Source: JAXLWB01 sp046328715
GTDB lineage: Bacteria; Chloroflexota; Anaerolineae; Caldilineales; Caldilineaceae
Direction: 5' to 3'
Length of the DNA: 64,000 bases
NCBI GenBank assembly: GCA_046328715.1
Contig: JAXLWB010000037.1
Span: 1 to 64,000 of the forward strand
A program made the position numbers and the translations under genes. The notes beneath the pieces were generated by a model. The model did no database searches, was not told the origin of the DNA, and saw only the letters and a list, made by a program, of their open reading frames with translations. Of the stretch, positions 17,833 to 26,676 are shown piece by piece (the stretch's first letter is position 1; each line of letters begins with the position of its first letter).

Positions 17833-18387
17833 TTAATTGTTGCCTTCTGTGAGTATCGTTTCAGCTTCCTGTAGACGTGACGAGAAGTCGCCGCGCATAT
17901 CGAGATATGGGTAGTCGAATTGTTGCGCTTCCTGGCGGACAAAGTCGCTCCAGGGAGGAACGTCTTGTACGATCTGCCTGCGTAATTCTTCTGGCAAGGC
18001 CGCATAACCATGGGAACGACCGGGGAATTGATCAAACTGTTCCAGGGTCAATTGGGAACAGCCTAAGAATAGCGAACGTGTTGCATAGCGCACCGCGATC
18101 TGTGCGATCTGGGTCGGCAAAAAATCCACCCCTTCAATGATATAGCTGTCTGCCATCGAATTGACACCCCAAACAAAACGTTCCAGATAGGGAAAGAAGA
18201 ATTCAGCCGCGGCTTTGATCGCTTCAGGGGCCGCATCCCACTGTTGTTTGATTGTGACATCGCCCTTTGTTCGTAATATATCGATCAGCAGATCGGTCGA
18301 GATCCAACCGATCTGCAGCTTGGCAGCAAGTCGCTGTGTCAAGCTGCTCTTTCCAACTCTGGGTGCTCCGCCAATGAAGTAAATCAT
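17833..18387 (-). CDS. P-loop NTPase, small-molecule kinase-like
   Basis: A 184-residue protein with a Walker A motif at the N-terminus (GGAPRVGKSS, residues 6-15), consistent with an AAA_33/2-phosphoglycerate-kinase-like nucleotide kinase fold. A basic lid region (EELRRQIVQ) and YLDMRGDF near the end fit nucleoside or metabolite kinases. The ATG at 18387 is favoured because GGAG lies just upstream and the P-loop then begins immediately; the ATG at 18423 adds 12 unconserved residues. Role in the cluster unknown. Confidence 0.65.
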   Translation of the reverse strand: MIYFIGGAPRVGKSSLTQRLAAKLQIGWISTDLLIDILRTKGDVTIKQQWDAAPEAIKAAAEFFFPYLERFVWGVNSMADSYIIEGVDFLPTQIAQIAVRYATRSLFLGCSQLTLEQFDQFPGRSHGYAALPEELRRQIVQDVPPWSDFVRQEAQQFDYPYLDMRGDFSSRLQEAETILTEGNN

Positions 18388-18503
18388 CTCACTCCGTAAC
18401 TGTGCTGAAAACATGACCGGCACTTTTCGTCGTATGTCAGCATTCAGATTCTATTGAAAGTGTCTTGAGCCATGAAGTGCCAGTCATATTTGTTCAGGCT
18501 GAC

Positions 18504-19481
18504 CTATGTTAAGCCAATCGCCTCAATCTGCCCGATCACTGTTGCGGAAAACGGACCCTTGTTGGCCGCTTGCACCGCAACCTCCAACTGCTCTAGGTTC
18601 GAGATCCCAACAAGCGCAGTCGAAATTTCTGGCTTGCTCAGCGCAAAGCGAATCGCCGCCTCAACCAGGTTGTTAGCGTGACCCTCTTTCACCAAGAAGT
18701 CGAAGCGCTGCGCCCAGGCCACATCCTGTGCATAATCATCATGTGAGGCGATGGGATCAACCACTGACATAGCGTTGGGGTGACGTTGGGTCGATCCACT
18801 AAGCGCACCGCCAGCCAAGATACGAATGGCAATCACGCCCATGCCATTTTCGGCTGCCTTGTCAATCAATTGCCCATAGTTTTGAAAGGGGAAGTCAGCG
18901 GATACAGCACGTCCTGCACTCGGGTTAAGCAAATTGTAGCAACATTGCACGGTGTGGGTGTTGGTGGCGAGCGCCTGATGGATAGCTGGTGTGTCGCCCA
19001 AGCCATTGATGCCCCAATGTTGCACTTTTCCCTGCTCCGCCAACGTTTCGAAGGTCTGCATGGCAACCTCTACATCCGCCAGAGTGACGCCCTGGCGTTG
19101 CGGTTGGCGCTGCAAGGTAATCAGGTTGTGCAACTGAATCAACTCAATCGATTCGCGGCGAAGTCGGCGCAGACTGCCTTCGACCGAACGAATGATCGCT
19201 GCTTCAATATCATCGATGTCAGCTCCGACGAGCCGCACTTTGGTGCCGACGATCACATCCACACCTAGCTCTGCCAGTACTGCTCCCAAGTTTGTTTCCG
19301 ATTGACCGTTGCCATAGAGCACGGCGGTATCGAAGTAGTTGATGCCCAATTCGACGGCGCGTGCCACGGTGCGTACCATCTCACGCGGGTCGCCTTTCAC
19401 CAACAGTCCACCTCCAGCACCACAACCAAAGCCAAGCGCCGATACCTTGAGTTCGGTTTTGCCAAGTCGACGATAGAACAT
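18504..19481 (-). CDS. Aldo/keto reductase
   Basis: A 325-residue NADPH-dependent TIM-barrel reductase. The catalytic-tetrad context is visible: INYFDTAVLYGNGQSE (Asp and Tyr), VGTKV (Lys) and LIQLHNL (His). The C-terminus has the LVGISNLEQLE cofactor-binding stretch. AAAGGAG precedes the ATG. It is part of the minus-strand oxidoreductase run; two other aldo/keto reductases are present at 22269-23216 and 62283-63194. Substrates are likely sugar aldehydes or ketones (inference). Confidence 0.88.
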   Translation of the reverse strand: MFYRRLGKTELKVSALGFGCGAGGGLLVKGDPREMVRTVARAVELGINYFDTAVLYGNGQSETNLGAVLAELGVDVIVGTKVRLVGADIDDIEAAIIRSVEGSLRRLRRESIELIQLHNLITLQRQPQRQGVTLADVEVAMQTFETLAEQGKVQHWGINGLGDTPAIHQALATNTHTVQCCYNLLNPSAGRAVSADFPFQNYGQLIDKAAENGMGVIAIRILAGGALSGSTQRHPNAMSVVDPIASHDDYAQDVAWAQRFDFLVKEGHANNLVEAAIRFALSKPEISTALVGISNLEQLEVAVQAANKGPFSATVIGQIEAIGLT

Positions 19482-19505
19482 AGAACTCCTTTACGAGTGT
19501 AGCGC

Positions 19506-19666
19506 GCTGCCAACGGATTTGCGGGAACGGATTGAGCGGATTAGGGCTTGCGGAATCCGTTCCCGGACGGATGTTACAAATCAAACTTGTTTGTTGCCAA
19601 CAGTTTTGGAACGGATTATTTACTAGATGAAATCCGCTCAATCCGCTCCTAAAATCCGTTAGCAGC
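19506..19666. repeat. AATCCGCTCAATCCGTTCCC palindromic element, copy 1
   Basis: Inverted arms 19506-19542 and 19631-19666 are about 80% identical, and further internal copies of the GGAATCCGTTCC motif are present. The right arm reaches into the MDR dehydrogenase gene and provides its stop codon and last codons. A second, single-arm copy lies at 24527-24565. Confidence 0.75.
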
Positions 19667-20629
19667 CCACGGCAGAAAACAGATCTTGATTGCCTTACGC
19701 GCTTCGAGCAGTTCGATGCCTTCGTTGTAACGTTCCAGCGGCAAGCGATGGGTGATCAGCGGGGAGAGATCCAATAGTCCCTTTTCAATCAATCCCACCG
19801 CATATTCGGCTGATTCACGAGAATGACCCTTGTAGCCACAGAGTGTCAGTCGATAGTGGCGTGGTGCAAAGCTATACTCCTCGCGCTGCACGCCGAAAAG
19901 TGCCACAGTGTCGCTCGTATGATCCATCAGAAACTCGACCGACGCTTTGGCACCCACGCAATCCACGCTGGTCTCCAGGCGAGGTTGATTGGGACGAGAC
20001 GGGAACAGGTTAGCAAGATCGACTGTCAGATCGTAACTGCCATCAGCACCCAATTGCAGCGCCAATGCACGACGCTCAAGAATCGGATCGAAGGCGTAGA
20101 CTGCGGCAACGCCCTCAGCCTTTGCCATTTGCATGGCGATTAGCCCGGCTGGCCCTAGACCTGTTAGTCCAAAGATTCGTCCACGCAGCGCATTCATCTC
20201 CGCCAGGGTGCGAAAGACCGTGCCTACGCACATCGCCAATTCGAGCGGCGCCAATGACTCGATGGGCAAATGCTCCGGCGTTTTGATCACGTTCTCAGCC
20301 CGGTGAACCACATATTGCGCGTAACATCCTGGCGTGCGATGCCCTGGATCGCGCCAGGCGCTGACCCGATCACCCACTGCCACTGAGGTCACACCTGCTC
20401 CGACCGCAGCGATTTCTCCCGCCGCCTCGTGACCAGGCTGTCCAAGCGTATAAGGATAGTTGAACTGGTGACCGATGAACATTGGCTCATTGTGGCGCAG
20501 ATGCAAATCCCATTGTGGGCAAGTTGTCACCGCCAGCACTTTCATCAGCACTTCGCCCTCACCCGGTTCGGGAATGGGCAAATCGAGAATTTCGAATTGT
20601 TGCGGGGCAGTGACTTGAAGTACTTTCAT
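19649..20629 (-). CDS. Zinc-type alcohol dehydrogenase-like (MDR) oxidoreductase
   Basis: A 326-residue medium-chain dehydrogenase/reductase. GHEAAGEIAAVG, the GroES-like N-terminal domain and a Rossmann stretch (GLTGLGPAGLIAMQMAKAEG) are present. The four-Cys structural zinc cluster is missing, so it may belong to a subgroup without structural zinc. The C-terminus is encoded by a palindromic repeat, which may have replaced the ancestral end. GGAG precedes the ATG. Likely polyol or sugar dehydrogenase. Confidence 0.82.
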   Translation of the reverse strand: MKVLQVTAPQQFEILDLPIPEPGEGEVLMKVLAVTTCPQWDLHLRHNEPMFIGHQFNYPYTLGQPGHEAAGEIAAVGAGVTSVAVGDRVSAWRDPGHRTPGCYAQYVVHRAENVIKTPEHLPIESLAPLELAMCVGTVFRTLAEMNALRGRIFGLTGLGPAGLIAMQMAKAEGVAAVYAFDPILERRALALQLGADGSYDLTVDLANLFPSRPNQPRLETSVDCVGAKASVEFLMDHTSDTVALFGVQREEYSFAPRHYRLTLCGYKGHSRESAEYAVGLIEKGLLDLSPLITHRLPLERYNEGIELLEARKAIKICFLPWAANGF

Positions 20630-20726
20630 ACAATCTCCAATCTACAAAAAGGGCAAAAATGAGGCAAGGGGCAGGTTGCAAGTCAATAGTAAAATGAAGG
20701 ATGGCACACGATTCCGCAATCTTACA

Positions 20727-21479
20727 TCACGGTGTCTCAATCACAGACGTGAGTCCGCCATCCACCACCAGATAGGTTCCGGTCATATAAGCAGAGAGGT
20801 CGGATGCCAAAAAGAGTGCGGCGTTGGCAATATCTTCGGGTTGACCGTTGCGACGCAAGATACAACGTTGGGCGATCTGTTCCCGCTGCGCTGGGGGCAC
20901 ATCTTTCCATAGGCCTGTCTCTACCGCACCAGGCAGGATGGCATTGACCCGAATCGTGGGCGCATGGTCAATGGCAAGCGAGCGAGTTAGAGCCAATAGA
21001 CCGCCCTTTGCTGCTTGGTAGGCAGAGGCATTGGCATAGCCCCGAATCGAGTGAACCGAACCGGTGATAATCATCACGCCACCGCCGTCGGCCAGCATAC
21101 GGGGAATGGCGCAATGGGCGATCATCCAGGTCGCTTTTAAACAGACGGCGATGGTCCAATCCCAGTCACGTTCGCTGATCTCGGGTGCAGTGCCAGCAGT
21201 CGATGCGGCGGCGTTGCTGTGAATGATGTCGAGTCGTCCATAATGCTGATAGGCCCCATCGATCATGGCGCGTACCTCTTCCATTTTCCCGACATCGGTT
21301 TGGATAAAGAAGGCATCGCCCCCTTCGGCCTGAATTGCCGCTGCTGTTGCCTTACCGCCCTCGGCATTGATATCCACCACAACGACTTTAGCACCTTCAC
21401 GGGCAAAGAGACGTGCCGTTGCTCGCCCAATGCCCGACCCTGCGCCAGTAATCAGCGTAACTTTGTTTGCCAGTAACAT
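20727..21479 (-). CDS. SDR family oxidoreductase
   Basis: A 250-residue classical short-chain dehydrogenase. It shows TGAGSGIGRA (cofactor), the catalytic YQAAK, DHAPTIRVNAILPG and VVDGGLTS. GAGG lies before the ATG. The gene is in the minus-strand catabolic run between a bicupin gene and an MDR gene. Likely a sugar, sugar-acid or polyol dehydrogenase. Confidence 0.9.
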   Translation of the reverse strand: MLLANKVTLITGAGSGIGRATARLFAREGAKVVVVDINAEGGKATAAAIQAEGGDAFFIQTDVGKMEEVRAMIDGAYQHYGRLDIIHSNAAASTAGTAPEISERDWDWTIAVCLKATWMIAHCAIPRMLADGGGVMIITGSVHSIRGYANASAYQAAKGGLLALTRSLAIDHAPTIRVNAILPGAVETGLWKDVPPAQREQIAQRCILRRNGQPEDIANAALFLASDLSAYMTGTYLVVDGGLTSVIETP

Positions 21480-21511
21480 GGTTGCCTCGTTTCAGTGTGG
21501 TAACAAAAGCG

Positions 21512-22192
21512 CTACAAATGGCCACGCTCGCGTACGAATAGCACACGGCCATCGTTGCTGGATCCCAAACGACGCACCAACCCAGCACGCAACAGAGCGA
21601 CATCCCCTTTGTAGAGTTCAAACTCAGATTCGCCTACCATCAAATGGAGCACCCCTTCTAGAACCAGCCAATGTTCGTTGTTCGGTAGTTGGGTTTGCTC
21701 AAGCATTTCACCTGAGGCAAGCGTGATCATACGTAGTTCCGTAAAGGGACAGCGGGTGCCGGGATTAGGAATAGGCCCGATATTTAGATTGCCGGCGATG
21801 ACAAAACCTGGTACTGTCTTCTCAGGAGGTCCTGCTTCCTCTACCAAAATATGAATCGGGCGTTTTTGCCGTTCCAGCCGCGTGACCAAGGCATTATTTT
21901 CGCCATTGGTATACATCTGAAAGTGATGGATCACTCCCATCGGCGTATAAACCAACGTGTTGGGCGTAATCGGGAAGCGCTCTTCATCCAGCCAAACTTC
22001 GCCATGACCGGCAGAAAAGAGCCAGATTTCATCACAATCATGGTAATGCGGCTCAACCCCAGCGCCAATCCGTTGATCGGGAAAATGGCGCAGGATCGTA
22101 AACTGAGTCCAGCTTGGGTAAACATCCTGTTCCCAATAGTGTTGGTTCGAGTTCTGCGAAACGATCATATAGTGGTCGTTGCGGATGATCAC
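21512..22192 (-). CDS. Bicupin-domain protein
   Basis: A 226-residue protein with two cupin halves. The first has the metal-binding pattern HYHDCDEIWLFSAGHGEVWL and the second NNEHWLVLEGVLHLMVGESE. The start is GTG at 22192 with AGGAGG seven bases upstream. Cupins of this kind serve as sugar-acid isomerases, dioxygenases or ligand-binding regulators; the neighbours favour an isomerase or lyase role in sugar metabolism, which is inference. Confidence 0.72.
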   Translation of the reverse strand: MIIRNDHYMIVSQNSNQHYWEQDVYPSWTQFTILRHFPDQRIGAGVEPHYHDCDEIWLFSAGHGEVWLDEERFPITPNTLVYTPMGVIHHFQMYTNGENNALVTRLERQKRPIHILVEEAGPPEKTVPGFVIAGNLNIGPIPNPGTRCPFTELRMITLASGEMLEQTQLPNNEHWLVLEGVLHLMVGESEFELYKGDVALLRAGLVRRLGSSNDGRVLFVRERGHL

Positions 22193-22268
22193 AGAACCTC
22201 CTGTTGTGAAAATACGAGTTGCGAGATACGAAATACGAGTGGTTCGCTCTCCACATTTCCATCACTGT

Positions 22269-23216
22269 TCAACGCACCTGCATTTTTATCCTACCAAAAA
22301 GGTGGTGCAGACGAGTGAGTGTGACTAGGTCGAGGTAGGGCGGATCGATGGCACGCAGGTTTTCGTCAAGACGTCGGGGTGAACGGGTACCGACGCAACA
22401 GGTGCTGACATTCTGAGCCAGTACATAGCGCAGTCCGGCTTCTGGAATGGAGAGCGGCTGTAGAAAATCGAAGAGATTTGCTTCACTGTAGGGTGGTGTG
22501 GCAGGTAGATTTCCAGCCGCAATGTGACGGCGCACACACTCCAACGCAGCCTCCACACTCACCAAACCGGACGTCTTGGAGGCTTGGTTGAGCGGCATCA
22601 TTACCACAGTGCCCACATCATGCTGATGACAAAGCGGCAAGACGCTTTCGATGGCGGTTTGTAGCAGAAAGTTGATAGTCAGCATCACCACATCGAAGGC
22701 ACCGGTTGGCACTGCCTTTTGCAAAACTTGATGCGTTCCATCGCCTTCAGACAGTTCGCTGATGCCGATAAAGCGTACCTTGCCCTGCTCGCGCAACTTG
22801 ACCATCGCCGCATAGCAGCCGTCGTTCATAAAATGATCCAAGGTGGCAAGGCTGCGAATGCCATGTCCCAGCAGAATGTCAATGTGCTCCCGACGGAGAC
22901 GGCGCAAGCTACCCTCAACCGAGGTGATCAACGCTTGTGGCGAGCCAGTATAGTTGGCATCCGGGCTGTGGCTATCATAGGGGCGATATTTGGTCTCGAT
23001 GATCACATTCGGGTGACCTTGCAACGCTTCGCCCAATGCACTTTCCGAGAGGCCATTTTCGTAGCTCTCGGCAGTATCGATCAAGTTAATGCCTGCATCC
23101 AACACGGCCCGCACCGTGGCTTTGAATCCCTCTGGATCGGTGGACGCTCCCCGTGCCGCACCAAAACTCAACTCGGAAACCTGCAAGTTGGTACGTCCCA
23201 AACGTCGGTAGTTCAT
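22269..23216 (-). CDS. Aldo/keto reductase
   Basis: A 315-residue TIM-barrel reductase with INLIDTAESYENGLSE (Asp/Tyr), IETKYR (Lys) and LGHGI (His). The ATG at 23216 has GAGGG upstream and starts at the conserved MNYRRLGRTNLQVSELSFG; the in-frame ATG at 23246 is not supported. It is separated by 38 bases from the tartrate-dehydratase-like gene and is probably co-transcribed with it. Confidence 0.86.
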   Translation of the reverse strand: MNYRRLGRTNLQVSELSFGAARGASTDPEGFKATVRAVLDAGINLIDTAESYENGLSESALGEALQGHPNVIIETKYRPYDSHSPDANYTGSPQALITSVEGSLRRLRREHIDILLGHGIRSLATLDHFMNDGCYAAMVKLREQGKVRFIGISELSEGDGTHQVLQKAVPTGAFDVVMLTINFLLQTAIESVLPLCHQHDVGTVVMMPLNQASKTSGLVSVEAALECVRRHIAAGNLPATPPYSEANLFDFLQPLSIPEAGLRYVLAQNVSTCCVGTRSPRRLDENLRAIDPPYLDLVTLTRLHHLFGRIKMQVR

Positions 23217-23254
23217 GGGTAAACCCTCGTAAATTTCTGCGTACAAAATCCTAT

Positions 23255-24421
23255 TTAACGATGTACCTTTTTGAAGACCTTATACAAATTCTCTTTCAAC
23301 TCAATCCCAATCCCTGGCACATTGGGCAGGCGAACCCGACCATTGACGACTGGCTCCGTATCGGCGAAACCTCCGAAAGGTTGAAAGACTTCGGGATAGG
23401 ATTCGTTGCCGCCCAGACCCAAGCCAGCGGCAATATGCAGTGCCATCTGATGTCCGCCATGCGGCACACAACGCCGCCACGACCAACCCTGTCGCCGTAA
23501 CATTGCTAGCGTGCGCAGATATTCGACCACCCCGTAGCTCAGTACAGGATCCATCTGCAAAACACCGTTGCTGGGCGACATGCCACCGTAGCGGATCAAG
23601 TTTTGTGTGTCGATGGTTGAGAAGAGATTTTCACCTGTGGCAATCGGCGTCGAAGTCGACTGCACCACGATGGCGTTGAGTTGATAGTCGAGCGGATCGC
23701 CCGGCTCTTCGTACCAGCGCAGACCGTAGGGTTCCAGTGCTTCGGCATAGGCAAGCGCCTGTTTGAGATCAAAACGCCCATTGGCATCCACCGCCAGCCG
23801 CGAACCGTTACCCACGATGGCGATTACAGCCTCAATCCGCTCCAGATCCTCTGCCAGCGACGCCCCGCCGATTTTGATTTTGACACTCGTATAGCCCATA
23901 TCGAGGTAGCGACGAATCTCATTTTGCAGCTCGCTCAAGCCCTTGCCAGGATAATAGTAGCCACCAGCGGCATAGACCTCCACGTCGGCCTCATGCGTGC
24001 CTATGCCATAGCGTTCTGCCAGTAGTTGAGCGAGTGGCTTCTCTTCGATCTTGGCGATTAGATCCCAGAGCGCCATGTCCACCGTGCCCACTGCCACCGA
24101 ACGGTCGCCATGACCGCCTGGCTTCTCGTTGGACATCATGATCTTCCAAGCTTTCGCCGGGTCGAAGTTGCTGCCCGCTTCGTTGAGCAGATCCGCCGGA
24201 TTGGCGTTGCGCAAGCGGGGTAGAATGCGCGTCTGCAAGATGCCGCTCTGAGCGTAACGCCCGTTCGAGTTAAAACCATAGCCGATCAGCGGTTTGCCCT
24301 CGCGCATCACATCACTTTCAATCGCCACCACCGAGGCAGTCATCTTCGAAAAGTCGATATAAGCATTGCGGATCGCCGACGAAATCGGAACAACATTCTC
24401 ATAAATTGCAGTAATTTTCAT
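23255..24421 (-). CDS. D-tartrate dehydratase-like enolase-superfamily enzyme
   Basis: A 388-residue mandelate-racemase-group protein. The KxK base motif is K181-I-K183, metal ligands are D212, E238/E239 and E264, and the His acid/base is in VPHGGHQ (H321). Recall of the Bradyrhizobium D-tartrate dehydratase (TarD) matches long blocks here: ISSAIRNAYIDFSKMT, YGFNSNGRYAQ, EKPGGHGDRSVAVGT, VYAAGGYYYPGKGLS and GLGLGGNESYPEVFQPFGGF. The expected reaction is dehydration of D-tartrate or a close acid sugar to a 2-keto acid. It follows an unassigned 583-residue protein and precedes reductases. Confidence 0.8.
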   Translation of the reverse strand: MKITAIYENVVPISSAIRNAYIDFSKMTASVVAIESDVMREGKPLIGYGFNSNGRYAQSGILQTRILPRLRNANPADLLNEAGSNFDPAKAWKIMMSNEKPGGHGDRSVAVGTVDMALWDLIAKIEEKPLAQLLAERYGIGTHEADVEVYAAGGYYYPGKGLSELQNEIRRYLDMGYTSVKIKIGGASLAEDLERIEAVIAIVGNGSRLAVDANGRFDLKQALAYAEALEPYGLRWYEEPGDPLDYQLNAIVVQSTSTPIATGENLFSTIDTQNLIRYGGMSPSNGVLQMDPVLSYGVVEYLRTLAMLRRQGWSWRRCVPHGGHQMALHIAAGLGLGGNESYPEVFQPFGGFADTEPVVNGRVRLPNVPGIGIELKENLYKVFKKVHR

Positions 24422-24526
24422 AATCCAATACGCCCCAATCCTCTCTCAAAATCCGTTCCCAACCCATTTACATAGCCACCATTTGGCATACATCACTTCT
24501 GGTTTAGACACAGAACCTGCCTCAAT

Positions 24527-24565
24527 AATCCGCTCAATCCGTTCCCATAATCCGTTGGCAGCGCT
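24527..24565 (-). repeat. AATCCGCTCAATCCGTTCCC element, copy 2 (single arm)
   Basis: 39 bases nearly identical to the reverse complement of the left arm at 19506-19542. A partial copy (AAAATCCGTTCCC) lies at 24449-24461. It abuts the stop codon of the 583-residue gene, the same junctional position as in copy 1. Confidence 0.7.
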
Positions 24566-26316
24566 CACCACGGGAAAGCAAAGGTTGGCTGATTGGCGTA
24601 ACGTTGGGTTTGAATCGTCAATTGGCTGCCACAGCCGGGGGCCAACTTGACGTTGAAATGTGAACCGTCGAGAGATGTGGTAACGCCATTTACTGTGACA
24701 CTCTGCAATTGGTGTTCAGCATAAGCGCCACCCTGCACCGTGACCGTGCGCTCATGGAGCGGGCTGAGATTGACGAGGGTCACCGTCACCTCGTCTGCAC
24801 TGAGCTTTTCGACCAGGGCAGCTACATCTTCTGGTAGACCGGCGCGGCGACGAGCGGGATCAAAGTAGCGCAGGCGACAATGGAGCGGACAACCGGAACG
24901 TCCGGTTGGAATGCCGCCTAACATCAGTTGGGTTAGTGCCTCGGTCGTAGCTGGATTGATGTGATTCATGTCATCCGAGAGGCGAGTGTCGGGCGTGGTC
25001 GGGTCGGCGTGCATAAGTGCGATCTTGTTACGCAACTCTTCCTGCGCTGCCTGCAACGCCTGTACCGGATGCTCAGGATTTTGCCCCTCTAGGTAACGAA
25101 TCCAGGGATCATCGGCGATCAGTTTAAGGTCTTTGCGATCCATCGACCATGTGTAGAGTTCCAGCGCACCCGAGTCAAAGGGCTTGGGCTGGAAGTTCAT
25201 CCAATCGGCCTGGCCAAAGTAGTCGCCATAGCTTTGCGGATACATCAACTTACCGTCGATCTCACGCCCATTGGCGTTGAAGGCATCAAGCACACCTCGC
25301 CAGCAATCGACATATTTCTGATTGCCTGTGAGGAGCAGCGCATTGCCAAAGCCATAGAGACCACGCACATGCCAATAGGTTCGATGGGCAACCTTGCCCG
25401 TCTGCGGCACAATCACGGAGAAACCCCAGCCATAGACGCCGCCAAACCAGCGCCCGCCCGCCTCGCTGCCGATCACACCATCCAAGCCAACGTTGGTTGG
25501 GATGACGCCGCCGTTGGCTGCCGTACGCTCGACCCAGGCGTCGATATATTCTAGCGTCCAGTCACGATACTTCGACTCGTGCTCAAGCATGTAGGCGTTG
25601 AGGGCGAGCGTGGTAGCGCAAAGATTGAGCGGATTGTCGCCGACTACGTCGTTGTAATCCTTGAAGTGGGCGATCATCTCGTCGTAGGTTCGTTCGCCAT
25701 GTAGCGGTGAAAAGCGCCCCTCGACCTCAATTGGATCGCCGGCCCAATCGACCCCGGTGGCCTTACGCAAGAGCGGTCCTCGACTGCCATTGAACATGCT
25801 GCGGATGATCTTGTGTTGCGGATCGTAGTTTTGCGCCTGCGAGTCTTCGTTCATGTAGAAGCCGGCATAACGGCGGGTGCGCTGTTGATACTTGCGCTCA
25901 AAGGGGTCGGAGAGCGCCTGCAAGTAGAAGGGCGACATCGCCTCGCTGTGATGAAACCAGTCGAACATCACCGGGAACTCTTTGTAGTACATGCCGTCAC
26001 GGGCAAAGGGCACATCCACCGTCTTGGCTTCGGTGTACTGGCGCAGATGCCCTTCCCAGCCCAGCTTAAACAGCTCAAGCACCTTGTCCGAACCGCCCAG
26101 CGCATGGAGCATCGTCCAGTTGAGCAAGTTCTCAGCCGCATCGTCGGGGCCATCGTTGCCGCCCCAACGCGGGATGCAGAGCAAATAGCCCCGTTCGTCG
26201 AAATAGTGGTTGAAAAACGCCTCGACTGCGTCACTCTGTGTGCGCAGCAGTTCCCGTTCGAGCAGTGCCCAGTGAGGGGCAGACATGGGTGTGGTGATGG
26301 TGATTGGATGGGTCAT
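24565..26316 (-). CDS. Conserved protein of unknown function, possible (alpha/alpha)6-barrel enzyme
   Basis: 583 residues with no signal peptide. The Trp/Tyr/Asp-rich body (GYLLCIPRWGGNDGPDDAAE, FPVMFDWFHHSEAMS, GFYMNEDSQAQNYDP, MFNGSRGPLLRKATG, WHVRGLYGFGNALLLTGNQK) has the spacing of helical-hairpin glycan-active barrels, and the last ~110 residues are a predicted beta-rich domain (VTVTLVNLSPLHERTVTVQGG). I recall similar uncharacterised proteins in Chloroflexota and allied phyla but no biochemical name. It heads the unit with the tartrate-dehydratase-like enzyme, so a glycoside hydrolase or lyase for an acidic sugar is plausible but unproven. Confidence 0.6.
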   Translation of the reverse strand: MTHPITITTPMSAPHWALLERELLRTQSDAVEAFFNHYFDERGYLLCIPRWGGNDGPDDAAENLLNWTMLHALGGSDKVLELFKLGWEGHLRQYTEAKTVDVPFARDGMYYKEFPVMFDWFHHSEAMSPFYLQALSDPFERKYQQRTRRYAGFYMNEDSQAQNYDPQHKIIRSMFNGSRGPLLRKATGVDWAGDPIEVEGRFSPLHGERTYDEMIAHFKDYNDVVGDNPLNLCATTLALNAYMLEHESKYRDWTLEYIDAWVERTAANGGVIPTNVGLDGVIGSEAGGRWFGGVYGWGFSVIVPQTGKVAHRTYWHVRGLYGFGNALLLTGNQKYVDCWRGVLDAFNANGREIDGKLMYPQSYGDYFGQADWMNFQPKPFDSGALELYTWSMDRKDLKLIADDPWIRYLEGQNPEHPVQALQAAQEELRNKIALMHADPTTPDTRLSDDMNHINPATTEALTQLMLGGIPTGRSGCPLHCRLRYFDPARRRAGLPEDVAALVEKLSADEVTVTLVNLSPLHERTVTVQGGAYAEHQLQSVTVNGVTTSLDGSHFNVKLAPGCGSQLTIQTQRYANQPTFAFPW

Positions 26317-26365
26317 GATTCGCTAGCTCGCTTTTGCATTGGCGCTGGAATAGCGTCTTGTTATG

Positions 26366-26374
26366 TGTTATACT
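26366..26374 (+). promoter_or_regulatory. Extended -10 promoter for the HNH pair
   Basis: TGTTATACT (TGn plus TATACT) lies 39 bases before the likely ATG of the first small gene. No clear -35 is seen, as is usual for extended -10 promoters. Confidence 0.4.
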
Positions 26375-26397
26375 TCAAAAAGTGATAGGCTAATTTC

Positions 26398-26676
26398 ATG
26401 AAAGGACTTTTCATGCCGCAGACAACAGAACTTTCACTACCGTTTTATGAACAGATTATCGATTTTCTAGCAGCCAGTCCATCGGCTCAAGAGATCATCG
26501 CTTATCGTCCGCCACAATATACTCAAGCGCGCTTTAGCCAGTTGCTAGAGAAGAGCAAAGAAGGTCTTCTCTCATTGGAAGAAAATGATGAACTTGACCA
26601 TTACATCCGCATTGATCGTATGATGTCTTTGATCAAGGCAAAAGCCTATCGCAGATTGTCAAGGCAGGCTGCATGA
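26398..26676 (+). CDS. Small partner protein of an HNH endonuclease
   Basis: A 92-residue acidic, helical protein with no recognised domain (YRPPQYTQARFSQLLEKSKE, then LSLEENDELDHYI). Its stop overlaps the HNH gene start by 4 bases (ATGA), so the two are translationally coupled. An internal ATG at 26413, with AAAGGA upstream, may be the true start and would give 87 residues. Such pairs of a ~90-residue helical protein and a small HNH protein recur in cyanobacteria and Chloroflexota (recollection). An inhibitor or targeting role is conjecture. Confidence 0.65.
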   Translation: MKGLFMPQTTELSLPFYEQIIDFLAASPSAQEIIAYRPPQYTQARFSQLLEKSKEGLLSLEENDELDHYIRIDRMMSLIKAKAYRRLSRQAA

